A stretch of 64,000 nt of DNA, taken from Phorcus lineatus (taxonomy: Eukaryota > Mollusca > Gastropoda > Trochida > Trochidae). The notes under the pieces are model-generated. The model ran no database searches and was not told where the DNA came from. It worked only from the letters and a program-made list of their open reading frames with translations. Numbering within the stretch: the stretch's first letter is position 1; every line of letters starts with the position of its first letter. Location: NCBI GenBank assembly GCA_921293015.1, contig OV121081.1, forward strand, positions 30,321,158-30,385,157. The letters run 5' to 3'. Shown here in pieces: positions 13,001 to 26,200 of the stretch. A program made the position numbers and the translations under genes.

Positions 13001-13480
13001 GTCGTGACCATTGAAACCGCATGTTGAGGGCAAGGCATAACGCCCTGGCCCGGGACCTAAATATTTTAAAAACAAAACTATTTAAAAAGATATTTGACAA
13101 TAAAGATCCAATCATTATTGATTGTCGTCAAATTGTCTATGTAACAAATCAGTCATGCATGTACTGCAGTCCATAAGAAATTAATGTTAATACATACAGC
13201 ATTAAACAACTTTAACAACACCACAAGTTTCAATTTAAGGTTTAACATAATCTTCAAAATTAAAGTAGTTGGTCTCATTTTAACATGCCATTTGAAACAA
13301 CATGAAAATTAACAAAAGGAATTAGGGTGGTTTTCTTGAATTCATTTTTATTGCGTTGAAAAAGTTTTTTCAGGGTACTGGTATATGCATTGTAAACAAA
13401 CTAATTATTAATACATTCAAATTATTACCTCTTTCACGAGCCGCTATAGGTAAAGTTTTCTTCTTGTCGCCAGATGCCAT
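10100..13480 (-). CDS. ODF3: Outer dense fibre protein 3 / CIMAP1 (sperm-tail PG-rich repeat protein)
   Basis: Coding exons are 13429-13480 (ATG at 13480), 12946-13056, 11915-12028 and 10100-10581 (stop at 10100). They join in frame to 252 residues, against about 254 in human ODF3. The protein carries the spaced Pro-Gly-Pro motifs of the STPGR/SHIPPO family (GPGPGRY, CSPGPAYF, PSPGAYAP, APGPGNYD, KPGPGAHRP), usually followed by AYS or PxYS segments, and ends in the conserved GIRHSEF block. Family members are structural proteins of sperm flagella and ciliary microtubule doublets. Exon 1 is only 52 coding nt. The gene is head-to-head with SPG21. Orthology within the CIMAP1 family is likely, but the exact paralogue is not decided by eye. 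Confidence 0.92.
11210..11760 (+). mobile_element. Non-LTR retrotransposon (LINE) 3' end
   Basis: A 138-codon ORF (11210-11626) resembles the region after the catalytic core of invertebrate LINE reverse transcriptases, with motifs such as FYRTFIQSVLT, WFGNLS, SKIIG and SGRRLRMP. The 3' end at 11760 is the typical AATAAAGATTATCTTATCTTATC tail with TTATC repeats, here split as AATAAAGATT plus ATCTTATCTTATCTTA. It is 5'-truncated and lies in the ODF3 intron, antisense to the gene. Confidence 0.85.
12290..12800. mobile_element. Degenerate inverted-repeat element with internal 85-bp duplication
   Basis: The right end reads CATACTCTGAGTCCCTTTAA; its reverse complement matches the start of a related copy near 27234 (TTAAAGTGACACAGAGTATG). 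Inside, a segment beginning ATCTATCTTTGTTGCTG and ending ACTGTCCGGTTTT is repeated at 12511-12585 and 12596-12668. It lies in an ODF3 intron. The left boundary is uncertain. Confidence 0.5.
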
Positions 13481-14210
13481 TGTTTATTTGGAAATCCCGC
13501 CACAATAAGGTAGTGTGAAGAAAGGGGCGTGTGCTTGACGACACCTACACGTTGCTAAGAGAGAACTTCCGGAAACGCGATCCCGTTCTAATCTCGCGCG
13601 AAAACGGTGGAGCTCTTCCTGTCAAATGACTTCCTGTTTGGGAGTTATTTAGTTTGCAAGACATTTTTAATAACCAGTAAGTGCATATATTTCACTCTTC
13701 ATCAGGTACATTTTCAATTCTCCGGTTCACCAATTCATTAAGCTGTAAAGCTGTCCCCGTGCAAGTTAAAACTCTGAACTGGGGAATATGATCTTGTTTA
13801 CTTTTTACGTTGTCTTCATATTTTCAATTTGAGGTGTGTAAATCCTCATTGAACTGTATCACTTGTTAGAAGTTTGTGGGGGTTTTCAATTTGAAAGGAA
13901 GATGTACACTCTTAGACATTGTGGTCGATATTTAAATAGAATGTCACTTTAGATTATAACAGATTACATATATCATTTTTAAAAAAATTATTTATTATTT
14001 CAAAGTTGAAATTGACCAAATATTCTTAGACAAACATACGGTACACTTGAGCTAATTATTTTTAACATATTGAAAACCTGACTTGAGCATGACCCAAGGA
14101 TAACATGAATAAGGCTTATCAGAAAACACATCAACAATATGAGAGATGTGATAATAGATTAATATATAAATAATGATTTCATTTTTGTTCATGGTTTATT
14201 TGTTTTTCAG
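13481..14210. promoter_or_regulatory. Bidirectional promoter, ODF3 / SPG21
   Basis: The space between divergent ODF3 and SPG21 holds an ETS-like ACTTCCGGAA at 13565-13574, TCTCGCGCGA at 13592-13601 and ACTTCCTG at about 13629, in a locally CpG-rich patch. A GTAAGT donor at 13677 could end a non-coding first exon of SPG21. No TATA box is seen, as expected for a broad housekeeping promoter. Site function is inferred. Confidence 0.55.
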
Positions 14211-14299
14211 ATTTTTGGGCTTGTAATGAAGAAGATAAAATATAACTTCAGTTAGTTTTTAACTGAAATTTAATTGACAGTTTTGTGAAAGGACAAGCA

Positions 14300-17200
14300 A
14301 TGATGAATACCATGACATCACAAATAGCTCTGTCACAAGAGTACCAGAGCTTCAGGAGTACCATACCACAGAAGAAGGTAGACATTGTACTTAGTACTAC
14401 TTCAAACATCTTGCAACATGTTAAAGTCATAGTCTCATTTTTGTAAGGCAACTAAACTGAATTAATTATTCTTCACGAACAAAATCTGATCACTAACACA
14501 AATATTTCCTGTCGCATTTGCAAAGATTTTCATTTTTATGCCCGTTTTACAACTTTGGAAGATACAGCTTATTGGCGTATGCCGTTTCAGACCGATGAGG
14601 TACCGAATCAAGTGCAATCCCATCGTGAGTACGAAACACCGGAAATCTAGTCATCGCAGCGCGGATACTTATGACAGACGCATTCTTCACTGAGTTTACC
14701 ACCTTTTTGTTATTTCTGTATTTGAAAATGCGTAAGCTATTAGCTATTTTCATTGGATATTCACCTGGGAAATTGTTTTGGGTTCTTCGTCACGGCTTTA
14801 GCGAAATGACGTGGTAAGGACTAACGCTCGCAAAAAACATAATATTCGGGTAGGGTAGTTTGAACTTCATTATTGAGGGCTAGAATGCTTGCAGAGTTCT
14901 GAAAATTGTTGCAAATGTCAGGGGAAAGATTTCTGTGAGTGGTGAACTATTTGTCCGGCATTTATTACAATTTGCCTTGCAAAAATGAGACTATGACTTT
15001 AAAGGATTTTAAAACCCCACTTAGAAACTATTGTGATTAGATACGTGATGTTTCAATCACACAACACATCTTACGACATCGCCAAGATAAAAAATTTGTC
15101 CCTCATGGTAAACTTGCCATGTCACGCTGTCCGAGAGAAAGCCGAAAACACCCGAAAATTAATGAGCGCAATAACTAGTGACGTAATAGTAGCCCGACGA
15201 ACCCGGAAGTGTGCAGTTGTTGACATGTAAGCATAGGGAGAGTTTTTCGGCGTGAGTTTATAAAGCCGAATTTTGATGTAACTGTCATTAGAAATAAACA
15301 TATCATTCTAAATATTATATATCACAAACTAATTATGAACTTATTCGACAAAAATCCTTATTCTATTCGATATAATTTTTTCCATTTTATAATCAAAATT
15401 CCACTACCCGATTACGTGGGAGTAAAATCGTATTCGAATCAACATTTCATTTCATGTAGCCCGAAACTCTAGTTATGGGTTTATCATTTTTTACAACTAT
15501 ACTACAAATTGAAAACAACAAACCATAGCAAATTCATAGCTTTACAGAAATATTTTTGAAAATGTTTTAAAATAAGTTTGGATGCCTTAGTTTCTGCGCT
15601 TGTTTCGAATCTAGGCCTAGATCTATATGTGACGGAACGTCTGACTGTCCAACTAACTGTTTGTGATGAAATATTTTTATGAATTTGTTTATGACAAATG
15701 AATTTTATTATAATATGTCATCATTGTTGAAACTGCGATTGTTTACTGTAAGAGGGGTCCAAGTAACTGTCACTAAATACCGCCATTAGGTGAATAATTT
15801 TTTAAAAGCTAATATCATTAATCAATTCTTATCTTTTTCTATTGTTTGAGTCTGCTGAATCAGACAGGCAGAATGAATTTTTTTCCATACTTATAGTAGG
15901 CCTAGATCTAGTAGCAAAGAAAAAATTAGGCAATGGACAGCAACAGCAATATCTATAAAAAAAATTATTACATATATAGGGAAAATATGTTTGACATTTA
16001 TCATGTAAGTTTGTTTGATTTGTAAATTTGTTTTAAATGATGATATTGTTACTATAATATACAATATGGGTATCAATTGCTACATCTACATTGTACATCT
16101 ACATCATCTGTGATTCTGTGATTTAGTTCAAAGTTTTGCAAAGAATCAAATTTCAGAAGATATTTCTGTTTTCATTCTGAAGACTAACATTTTAATCAGG
16201 GAAAAATAATTGCAGGTCCAAAAAGTGGAAGTTATGTTAAGGTAATTTCCATGTAGTGTTAAAATATTAGAAAAAATATTTTTTTTAGATATTTTATAAA
16301 TTAAATCACTTCAAGGTTTTTTAGAATTGATGTTTTCTGATTGAATTACACATGCAATATGCCATAAATGTACATATGTATAAGTGTTTATTTAAATATT
16401 CTTGGCAATTCTATCATAAATAAATTCAGGCGAGTCCCAGGAATTCAGAATAATAAACTTAATTTGAGAAGAATGCCTGCATTTAATTTGAAAGTCTGTT
16501 GCATACATGTTTTCTGATAACTAAGTATTCCCAAAATCATTGTAATTTAAAAATACATATTTACTTTATTTGTTATTTTCATACACCTTCCAAAAATCAA
16601 GTATCATTTGTAAAATTCCCATGAGGGGTTGACATCAACATCATGATCTTGAAAAAAAAAACAAAAAAAGGGGATTGCTATCTACATTATAAAGAGAATT
16701 CAACACTTATACTTGCTAATTATTTCTGTAAGTTCATGTAATCAACATTGTTTATTTCTTTACATAAAGCTCTAGTTTCTCATTGTCTAGGCCTAATGTC
16801 AAGTATTCTTTTTGAATTTATTTTTTATTTATCACTAATAAGGTCTTTGTCTTACTTCCGGTCTAGATACAGTATTGAAATGAGTATTATTACAACCCCT
16901 AGAATTTTGTAAATATAGTAAATATGTAAATTGATTTTATTGTATTTATTGAAAATATATAAATAAAAAACATAAACCCAACGTCAAAGGCACAACGAAT
17001 TTTAAACGTCGATTTGACGGAACATATCAATATTGTTGAATCTTAACGAAAATATAAAAAAATTGAAATATTGAAACAAAATTAAAATACGATCTTTTTA
17101 CTTCGTCCGACATTGATATAATGTCTTTGACATGTATTTTGGGGGAAAACATGTCACAAGTGTCGGAACATACCAATCAAAAGCATGTTTTTGAACTGCT

Positions 17201-20200
17201 TGACATCGGCCAACTGCAGTTCTTCACGCCTGGGCGAGAGTGACGGGCCACTATTACGTCACATTACGGAAGGTGCCGAAAGCTGCCGATCTTTTTGCAT
17301 ATCGGTGAGCCGGATTCGCTGAGCGGCGCGGGTTTGCAAAATTTATGTAAAATCATAGGGGCTTGCATTTACCTTGGAAATCTGGCACTATAATGAAACT
17401 AAATAACATAAAATAGGGTTTTAAAACCCTTTAAATATGTATAATTTTCTGTGACATCTTATTAGGACCCCTGTTCACATATCCCAATTTCTTGGGTATG
17501 AAACTGGTATAACTAAGTGAAAAACAATACAATGCAATTAAATAATGTAAGTTTACTTTGGCCTATCATTTTTATTAAAATATGTACTTTCCTCTTCTTA
17601 TTTATGAAAATTAATTGTAATCAACTAATCAAGTAATAAACTTTTAACAGCAAGATTTTGTCACTGATGTCAATAAGTAATACTGACCTTATGAAATTTG
17701 TCATTTTTGAAAAAGTTCTTAATAGGGCATGTTTATTGCCTCTGTATGCAATCCTTAGTTGAGAAGGTTGAGATTTTTAACATAAATGGTACAGAAACAT
17801 TTGAAATCAGATTACCTAATGAAACCTGAGTCTCACTAGAAATTATGTCCATGAAACACAGTTTCTTTAGCTGAGGTAGTATTATCACTACTAGAAAAAT
17901 TCTCATTATGACCAAGCAGATGTATTTAGCCAGCTGGATTAAATTTGGGCTATTGTCTAAGAATATTTGTGTAGTCGACATCAGTGTAACTAATTCTGTA
18001 ACTAAAAAAATTTCATAAGCATTTTCAATTGATGTCTAAATTCAAACACTGACTCGACTCTATGTAGGGTTAAAGAAAATTAAAATCAGTACTTGGCCTG
18101 CAGGGAAATCATAAAAATGTTCCTCTGGACCTTCTAAAATTGTACTCACCCAATAAATCATGCAATAACCTGTATGTATTATGTAAATTTAACTTATGAA
18201 TTCCAACATGCTTTTTTTGTCATTAGAATATCCCACCTTCTGTCACAAAACGTGTATGTAATTAAATTTTCATTTCTGTGGATATCCAAATCATATCTAA
18301 TATTTCATGTGTCTCCATTTCATTCATTAGAAGATCAAACAATGTGTTCTTTTATCATTGATGAGTAAGAACATCAGTTATACCATATTAACTTATAGTT
18401 TATATTTTCTTTTCGAGGCATAAAACTTACCAAATCTAAAGGAATATATTATTTTATAATGTCAGTAAATTCTTTAAACTTATTAACAAATATTAACTGA
18501 TAATTATTCAAGGATGGAAACAGGAAAATGTTGGAAGAAATCCTACACTTATAAATTTCATTTCTACTGCTGCGTTTGAAAAAAAAAAGATTTCAATGTC
18601 ATGATATTATCATGGTTACACCCCTATATTTATTATCATGGTTACACCCCTACATTTTTGACAAAGGACCAGTCTAAACTCGGCCCTACATTTATCTCTT
18701 TTGCTTATGCTTATGCTTTTGCCCATTTTAAGTATTTTCAAAAGATTGTGTTTGGCATATTTGTGCAAGTTGGGATATCAATACTCATGAGACGAGGAAG
18801 TAATTAAACACTTTGAATCAAGTCTTATTGCTAACAATTATCATTCATCACGACTTCCTTAATTACTTGAGTTCTAAGTATTTCTTATTTCGACCGTCTT
18901 TAACAGATCGTGGTGGATGATGACAACAGCAAGGAGTGGACGCTGTATGATGCCGGGCCTAGGAACATCAAATGTCCACTTATCTGTTTCCCTCCAGCCA
19001 GTGGATCCGCTGATGTGTACTTCCGACAAATCCTCGGCCTCTCAGGGGCAGGATACAGGGTTTTAGGGGTAAGAATATCTTTGATGATGTACCTGTTCTC
19101 CTTGATTCTGCAGCTGCAGATTAAATAGTGGAACAGTCATGCAGAAAACTTGCAAAATTTTATTGTTTTTCTGTAGCAAAATTTACACATTTTGATAGTT
19201 GAAGAAAATTATGTATAAAGAAAACAAAAATTCTGTTTGTGACAAAATTGTGTATGGTTACCTCAAAAGAAACCTAGACCATGTCATTAAGTACATTTAC
19301 AACTGAATATGTTGCATTCACAAATTTATTTAAAAGCATTATCAGTAGTGCTGTGAGAGAAAGTGTTTAAAAAAAAAGTTAACAGTATAGCCTTACTTGT
19401 CCTTAAGTTGTTGAATCTTATACAGAATTTCTAAAATATGGCATACAGATTTAATTCAAATTTACTGCAAAATTTGTAAACTACTCTTTGGAATCTAGAA
19501 TAATTAGAATATGTAACATTTTGACAAAAATGTGTAAGTCTTTGAAATAACGCCTTATCAAAGTAAGAAAGTGGTATGACCATAATAATACTCCTTGTTG
19601 TTCTTTAATAAGATTTCTTCTGTAGTAGAGCTGTGAAGTTAAAGTCATAGTCTCGTTTTTGCAAGGCAAATTGTAATAACTTCCGGACAAATAGTTCACC
19701 ACTCACAGAAATCATTCCCCTGACGTTTGCAACAATTTTCAGAACTCTGCAGGCATTCTAGCCCTCAATAATGAAGTTCAAACTACCCTACCCTACCCGA
19801 ATATTATGTTTTTGCAAGCGTTAGTCCTTACCACGTCATTTCGCTAAGGCCGTGACGAAGAACACATAAAATTTCCCAGCTGAATATCCAATGAAAAAAG
19901 CTAATAGCTTACGCTTTTTCAAATACAGAAATAACAAAAAGGTGGTAAACTCAGTGAAGAATGCGTCTGTCATAAGTATCGGCGCTGCGATGACTAGATT
20001 TCCGGTGTTTCGTACTCGCGATGGGATTGCACTTGATTCGGTACTTCATCGGTCTGAAACGGCATACGCCAATAAGCTGCTTCATCCAAAACTGTAAAAC
20101 GGGCATAAAAATGAAAATCTTTCAAAATGCGACAGGAAATATTTGTGTTAGTGATCAGATTTTGTTCGTGAAGAATAATTAGTTCAGTTTAGTTGCCTTA

Positions 20201-23200
20201 CAAAAATGAGACTATGACTTTAAATCTTATCATCTAGAGTTGTATGTAATTAGGTGAGATTGTTATGTCCCCTGCAGGTTGAGTACCCTGTGTACTGGAC
20301 GATGAAGGAGTTCTGTGAAGGCTTCAGGAAACTCTGCGACTACTTACAATTGGACAAGGTCAGTTATCTTACCGGCTGAATTTTAAAAGTTCAGCAGAAT
20401 ATGTAGAATATGTAGATTGAGATCTGAGGACATAATAATGTGGACATTTATGTGGCACCATTTCCAGGTCTAAGTACCTCAGTGTCAAAATTGGGCGGTT
20501 TTGGGAGTGGGGGGGAAGGGGACTGCTGGAAAAATTTTTTATGAGTTTGGGATAATAAATGAGTGACCTCCAAGGATGAACCCCTACCCCCCAAAAGGTT
20601 ATTGCCCACACCATACCCCCCACACCCCCCCCCCAAAAAAAAACCAAACAAACAACCACACTGTACCTGCCCAATGCACTATCTACATCATAACCCTAAG
20701 GAATTGTATTTTCAAATCTCTAAGAGTTACCATATAGCTACATACACCTATTTTCAGGTACCCATCTAAACAGATTGGTGGACTTAGTGCAATGTCGCTA
20801 AAGTGCATTGCTCAGGGATACAACACAGTATATTTCAACTATGATAAATGGTTTTATTTTACTTAGAAGTACTGATATTTTTCAGTAACCCTTCAAACAC
20901 CATTGATAATTGGGATGTGTGACCTTGACAACTCAGATTGTGTCACTAAAGAAATGTTACGGTATGAAGTACTGTTTATTTCGAAAATGGACGATGTAAT
21001 GCAGAAAGGACAAACAAAATCGCAGTATATGAAAGACTATCAAACAAGCCTTTACCATTTCACTTGTGCTGGTAACTTTTTGATGAATTAAATCATAGTA
21101 TTGAGTTCATAATTTTCAGGTTTATTTATACACTGCAACAGGACATAAAAATAAATGTATGAGCTGGTCTTTGCCGGAGATTACCGATGTATTTTCCGAA
21201 CATGGTAACAAGAAATGAATAGCAAGATAACAAAACGAAACAAAACGAACTATAGGCAAAAGCTATAAAAGTGATAATTACAGGTAATGTTGACAGTAAA
21301 TATTAGCGGGGTAAACATAGAGTAATACATATAAGGGATATTAATATGCGTACATTTTTGTTGCTGGTAAACATAAAATTATATTTTACGATGAATATGG
21401 CACATAAATTTTGTAAGTACCGAAGGCTATGGAAAATGAAATAAAATGCATACGATGAAGAAGTTATTTGAAGCAGAAACAAAAACATTAAATTTACATT
21501 AATCAATAGGAAATAGAACCTGTAATTTCATCTTTGATACCCATATTAAGTTATTTTCTTGTTTGAAAACAATTTATTGTTATTTTGGCATTTTGGAAAT
21601 GAATATGCAGTTAAAAAGGTCTTCAAGAGTAAACAATGTCTCTTTAGAAACATAATTTTATTTTCCAGGTTCATATATTTGGGGCTTCCCTAGGTGGTTT
21701 TCTGGCTCAGAAGTTTGCCGAGTTCAGCCACCGTTCCCCTCGAGTAGCATCTGTGATTCTATGCAATTCCTTCTACGATACATCCATCTTCCAACAGACA
21801 AACTCTGCCCCCACGTGAGTATGCAAATTTTGGACTAATTTACCTCTGATCAGTTTTGAGATATTGTTATTTGCTATTTACATATCTAAGCAGTATATTT
21901 CGTTTTTTTCCACCTTTTTTAGCTAAGTTTCATGGTGAATGAATAAGTTTATTAAAGCCTTGCAAATATCTGAATTATGACCAAGAATAATTTTAACTAA
22001 TTAATCATGTGATTTCATAAGAAAATAAAAAGGGTGTTGGAGATCCGCCAATCGTAAACACGCTTCATCATAACGCTCCCCGAAACGTAACATGAGTTTA
22101 TTACTTGAAGCTTGCGTCTTGTTGTGTTAACTCGGACCCCCTTTTAAGTTTCTACTGGTACGTTGTATCAGTTAGGCCTGCTGGTATCATTTATTTGATC
22201 CATGAAACATCAAGCATTCTTTCCTTCAAGACCAACCATGGAGAAGCGCCACCTTTGCTTTTTGTGAGTTCATAAGAATATGTTACCTGTAGTTTTTGAT
22301 CAACTTATCTTGTTTGAACCTTTTTTCTGATAATGTTTAGCTGACAGGCTGTTACGGTCAGGGAATCGCTTTCTATGAGCCCAATTTTGTTCTATAGCAG
22401 CAATATATTCGGGTACAGCTCTTTTAGTTCTCAAGTCTTCATGGAGCAACCTACCTAATCAGTAACCCCTGTTGATTTATGGACTGTAGATCCAATGGCT
22501 CAGGGGGCAGGATAGCGCAGTGGTAAGTGCGTTCGGCTTCAGACCAGGAGGTCCGTGGTTCGAATTCTGCCAGGGACTCGGCAACTTTGTCTGCAGTAGA
22601 GAATTGTTCTACACGCAGTCTGGTTTGGGTGCAATGCTTCACTGAATTTCAGCTCAGTACCACCAGTGGTTCACTAGTTCCAGCTGATGTGAGCATGTTT
22701 CACTGCAATGCATAGCCACAAAGGTGTTGCAGGCTTTCTCCCTGCAAGACTACTAGCAGCCGCGTTATAATTGAAATAATCTTGAAAGCGGGGTTAAACA
22801 CCAACTCACCCCACCTCACCTCCAATCTTTCTTGATGTATTCATGTGAAATTCAAATAATGATGCATGTGATGAACATGTTGAATGAAGGGTCAATTATT
22901 CCATATTTACAGGTTTTGGATGATGCCAGCACTATTTCTGAAGAAAATGGTAATGGGCAACTTCGAGAGGGGGGCTGTGGATGCAGATATAGCAGATTCT
23001 ACAGACTTTCTTGTAGAGAAGGTTTGGACTTATTTATCATTTCTTTCTAATGTTTTGAATAAATCATAAAGGTATCTTCCCTTGAAATATTGTTTAGTCC
23101 TGAGACTGATTAAGATTTACGTTGTTTTTTTTCAAGGAATAAATATTTTAAGATAATGCCTCTGAAGAGATAAAGAGTTGTTCGGTGGCTTCCTCTCCAC

Positions 23201-26200
23201 AAAGACTGACAACAGCCTGAATAGGCACATGTTCTGTAACTAGTTTAGTACAGACAAGACATAGTCATCTGTGGACCAATCACATCGCGTTAAAAATTAA
23301 AGATAGCAACAATCTGGTAAAACATATGGTAATATTTCAGCCATTGGCCTAAGTTTTTTTATCCATGTAAACATTCCTCTTCCACACCTCAGAAATATGG
23401 TATCTACTTCTTTTCAATTCTCTAAATTCCATCATTATTGGCTAGGATTGTACAGTACTAGTATTTCAATTTGTCTGTGTACAGCTTGACCAACTGAGCC
23501 AGAGTGAGCTGGCTTCCCGACTCACACTCAACTGTATGAGCTGCTACGTGGAACCCCAGAAACTACGCGGAGTCGAGGTCACCATCATTGACGTAAGCCT
23601 TACTTAAATTTCAATTTGTACAGTAAAATTATTCATACCAATTTTCACGAGGAACAAAATGTTTATATTCTTTGAGTTAATGTTTATAAGTAAACTGTGA
23701 CAATGACAGTTCTAGCAAATATACTGATCATTCATTCCACCACATGTTTATCTTGGTGCAAGACTCCTTCAACCCAGGGTTGTATTGTACATTCCAGAAA
23801 TGAAAAGAAAATAAGTTTGTCATTGTTGATATTACTGAGATAACCATTAAGCTTCTGTATGCTATCTTTAGCAATGAGCAACCAGCTGGTAGTCATTATG
23901 GTGCCTCATTGTTGCCTTGCGTGGATATGAATACTTTGATTTTACAAGTGATAATTAAAGATATTAAGAGATTAATTAAGGATTGTTTTACATTTTTTGT
24001 GCCTCTATCGATGTATAACAGCAACAAATTGTATAACATCGCGTAGCGTAGCGGAGCGATGTTATACAAAATTTGTTGCTGTTATACATCGATAGAGGCA
24101 CAAAAAATGTAAAACAATCCTTATAATTACAAAATCAACTCTATTTCCCAAGATTTTCTGAATAATTTTAACACATCTTGAATATTTGTCGTCAACATTA
24201 CATTAGTTTGCAGTTTGTTACACACAACTATACATGATGGAATCAAAATTGCGAATTGCCAGTACTAAAACGGAATATGATTTAATTTAGCTTTTATCAG
24301 CATTGATGCGCATGCAATCAAAGTTCGTCATAACTCCAGTCCGCATTTTTGATATAACCCTCATTAGCATATCACGTGACATGCAAAATGGTTACCGTTT
24401 GTAGAAACGACTCGAGCTTTCAAACTTTAGGACTCGTAGTTATTAAAATCAAGATATTTCGGTGAAGGTAATTGTTTCTTTTGGGGGAGGAAAGTATTAT
24501 CTGTTTATCCACTCATTTATGAAGATGATGGCATGCGTACATTTCTTATTTTGCAAAAAATCCCAAAGTAACGCGATGTTGTCACAACCGGACTAGCCGT
24601 TGCGTCAATTTGTTCTGTCAGATTGTGACGTCATAAAGTATGAATGCACGAGGTATAACAGCAAAATTTTCTGCATTCATCGAGAAATGGTTGCATGTTT
24701 TTGAGAGCTCTCGTCCAATCAGAATCGCCGAAAAACGTGTAACAACATCATTTTGTAATTATTCCAACTTAAATGCAGAATACCGCCTCTGAAGTTACCA
24801 GTTGGATTGTTGTTATGTCAATGTATGTAATACTTATAAATGTAAAATAATTTTGGTAAACAGAGTAACTTCAATCCGAATTGATGCCTTGTAAATTGGA
24901 CAGATGAACCAATCAGAATAGAGTATCCAGCACTTTCATGGTAGAATATTCTATGACCAAGAATATTTTGGGATATTTTATTTGACGTTAAATGCTACAG
25001 GTTTTTGACGACTGTGCGCTTTCCACTGCTGTTAGAGAGGAGATGTACAAATGCTACCCTGATGCCAAACGTGCCCATCTGAAGAGTGGCGGCAACTTCC
25101 CCTACCTCAGTCGCAGTGCTGAGGTCAACGTTTTTATACAGGTCATTATTCAGCACTTTCCACTTCACAGTTCAAATGTTACTGTGTATTCAATTTTATT
25201 GATAAAGTATTAGCACAGTTGAAGGTACAATCTCCATTAAAATGTCTTAAGGCCAAGAACCAGTAACTTACACCATCCTGATATACCTGATTAATTATCG
25301 ACCTCAAGGAATTGAAGCTATCAAAGAGTTTAATGATCAATTGAAATTCAAATGCACCGAAGGTTGTGTTGTCATTTGGTAGAGTATTGTTAAGCATGGC
25401 CACTTCTCCATCCTTCAACTTGGACTTTTTAACGTGAATCGACTTTATGGCTCATCTGGCCTGAAAGGCCTGATAGTCTTATGGCTTCCGTCCATCCATC
25501 CGTCCGTTCGTCCATCTGTTGGTTATTAAACTTTTGACTACCGGGTATTTCATTTTTTTCTACAGAACCATTGATTGAAATCTTGTGTACAGAGTCCTTG
25601 TCTTTTGAGATCTTAATTTATAGATTTGGTGTTCCAGTGGCCCTTAATAAGGGCCACAGGGACCCGCCCAAAAAACTTCTTTTTTTTATCTTCTTCTCCA
25701 GAAGCAAGAGGCCTAGAAAACTAAAACCTTGTGTACAAACTCCTTAGACCCTATTACCAGTTTTAAAATAAATTTTATTTAGCTTGATGCGGTACAGAGC
25801 CAAAGACTCTATTTTTTACCAGAAGAAGCAATGCTGTTAGGAGGGATTTTGATTTAGTAAATTGTTAAACAGACACAGAAAAAGAGACTTTTTTCGTTGT
25901 ATGAAATAACGTTGAATAGTAGCCAGCTCAAAATAATTAAGTCGATTTTAATGCATTGTCACACGAAAAGAATTTAAAAAGTTACCAATATTTACCAAAA
26001 GTTATAAGTGTTGTCTGATATGCCTTATTCTATCCACTGCTTTTAAGGTTTTAAACTGCTTTTATTTATATAGTCACAAAAAATCTCTGAAAAGGAAAAA
26101 GAAATAAAACCAAGTGCAAAACAATGATTTTTATTTTTTAATTTAAGTTCTAAAATGAATTTCAGAAGTTTGGCTATGTTATGAGAATCCATTTCACTTA

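Noticed and set aside
20369..20674. 101-codon minus-strand Gly/Val-rich ORF
   Set aside because: Produced by a C-rich run in an SPG21 intron; low complexity and no conserved motif.
24365..24380. CACGTG (TCACGTGAC) site in an SPG21 intron
   Set aside because: It lies inside the foldback element region, so it is more likely element sequence than an SPG21 regulatory site.
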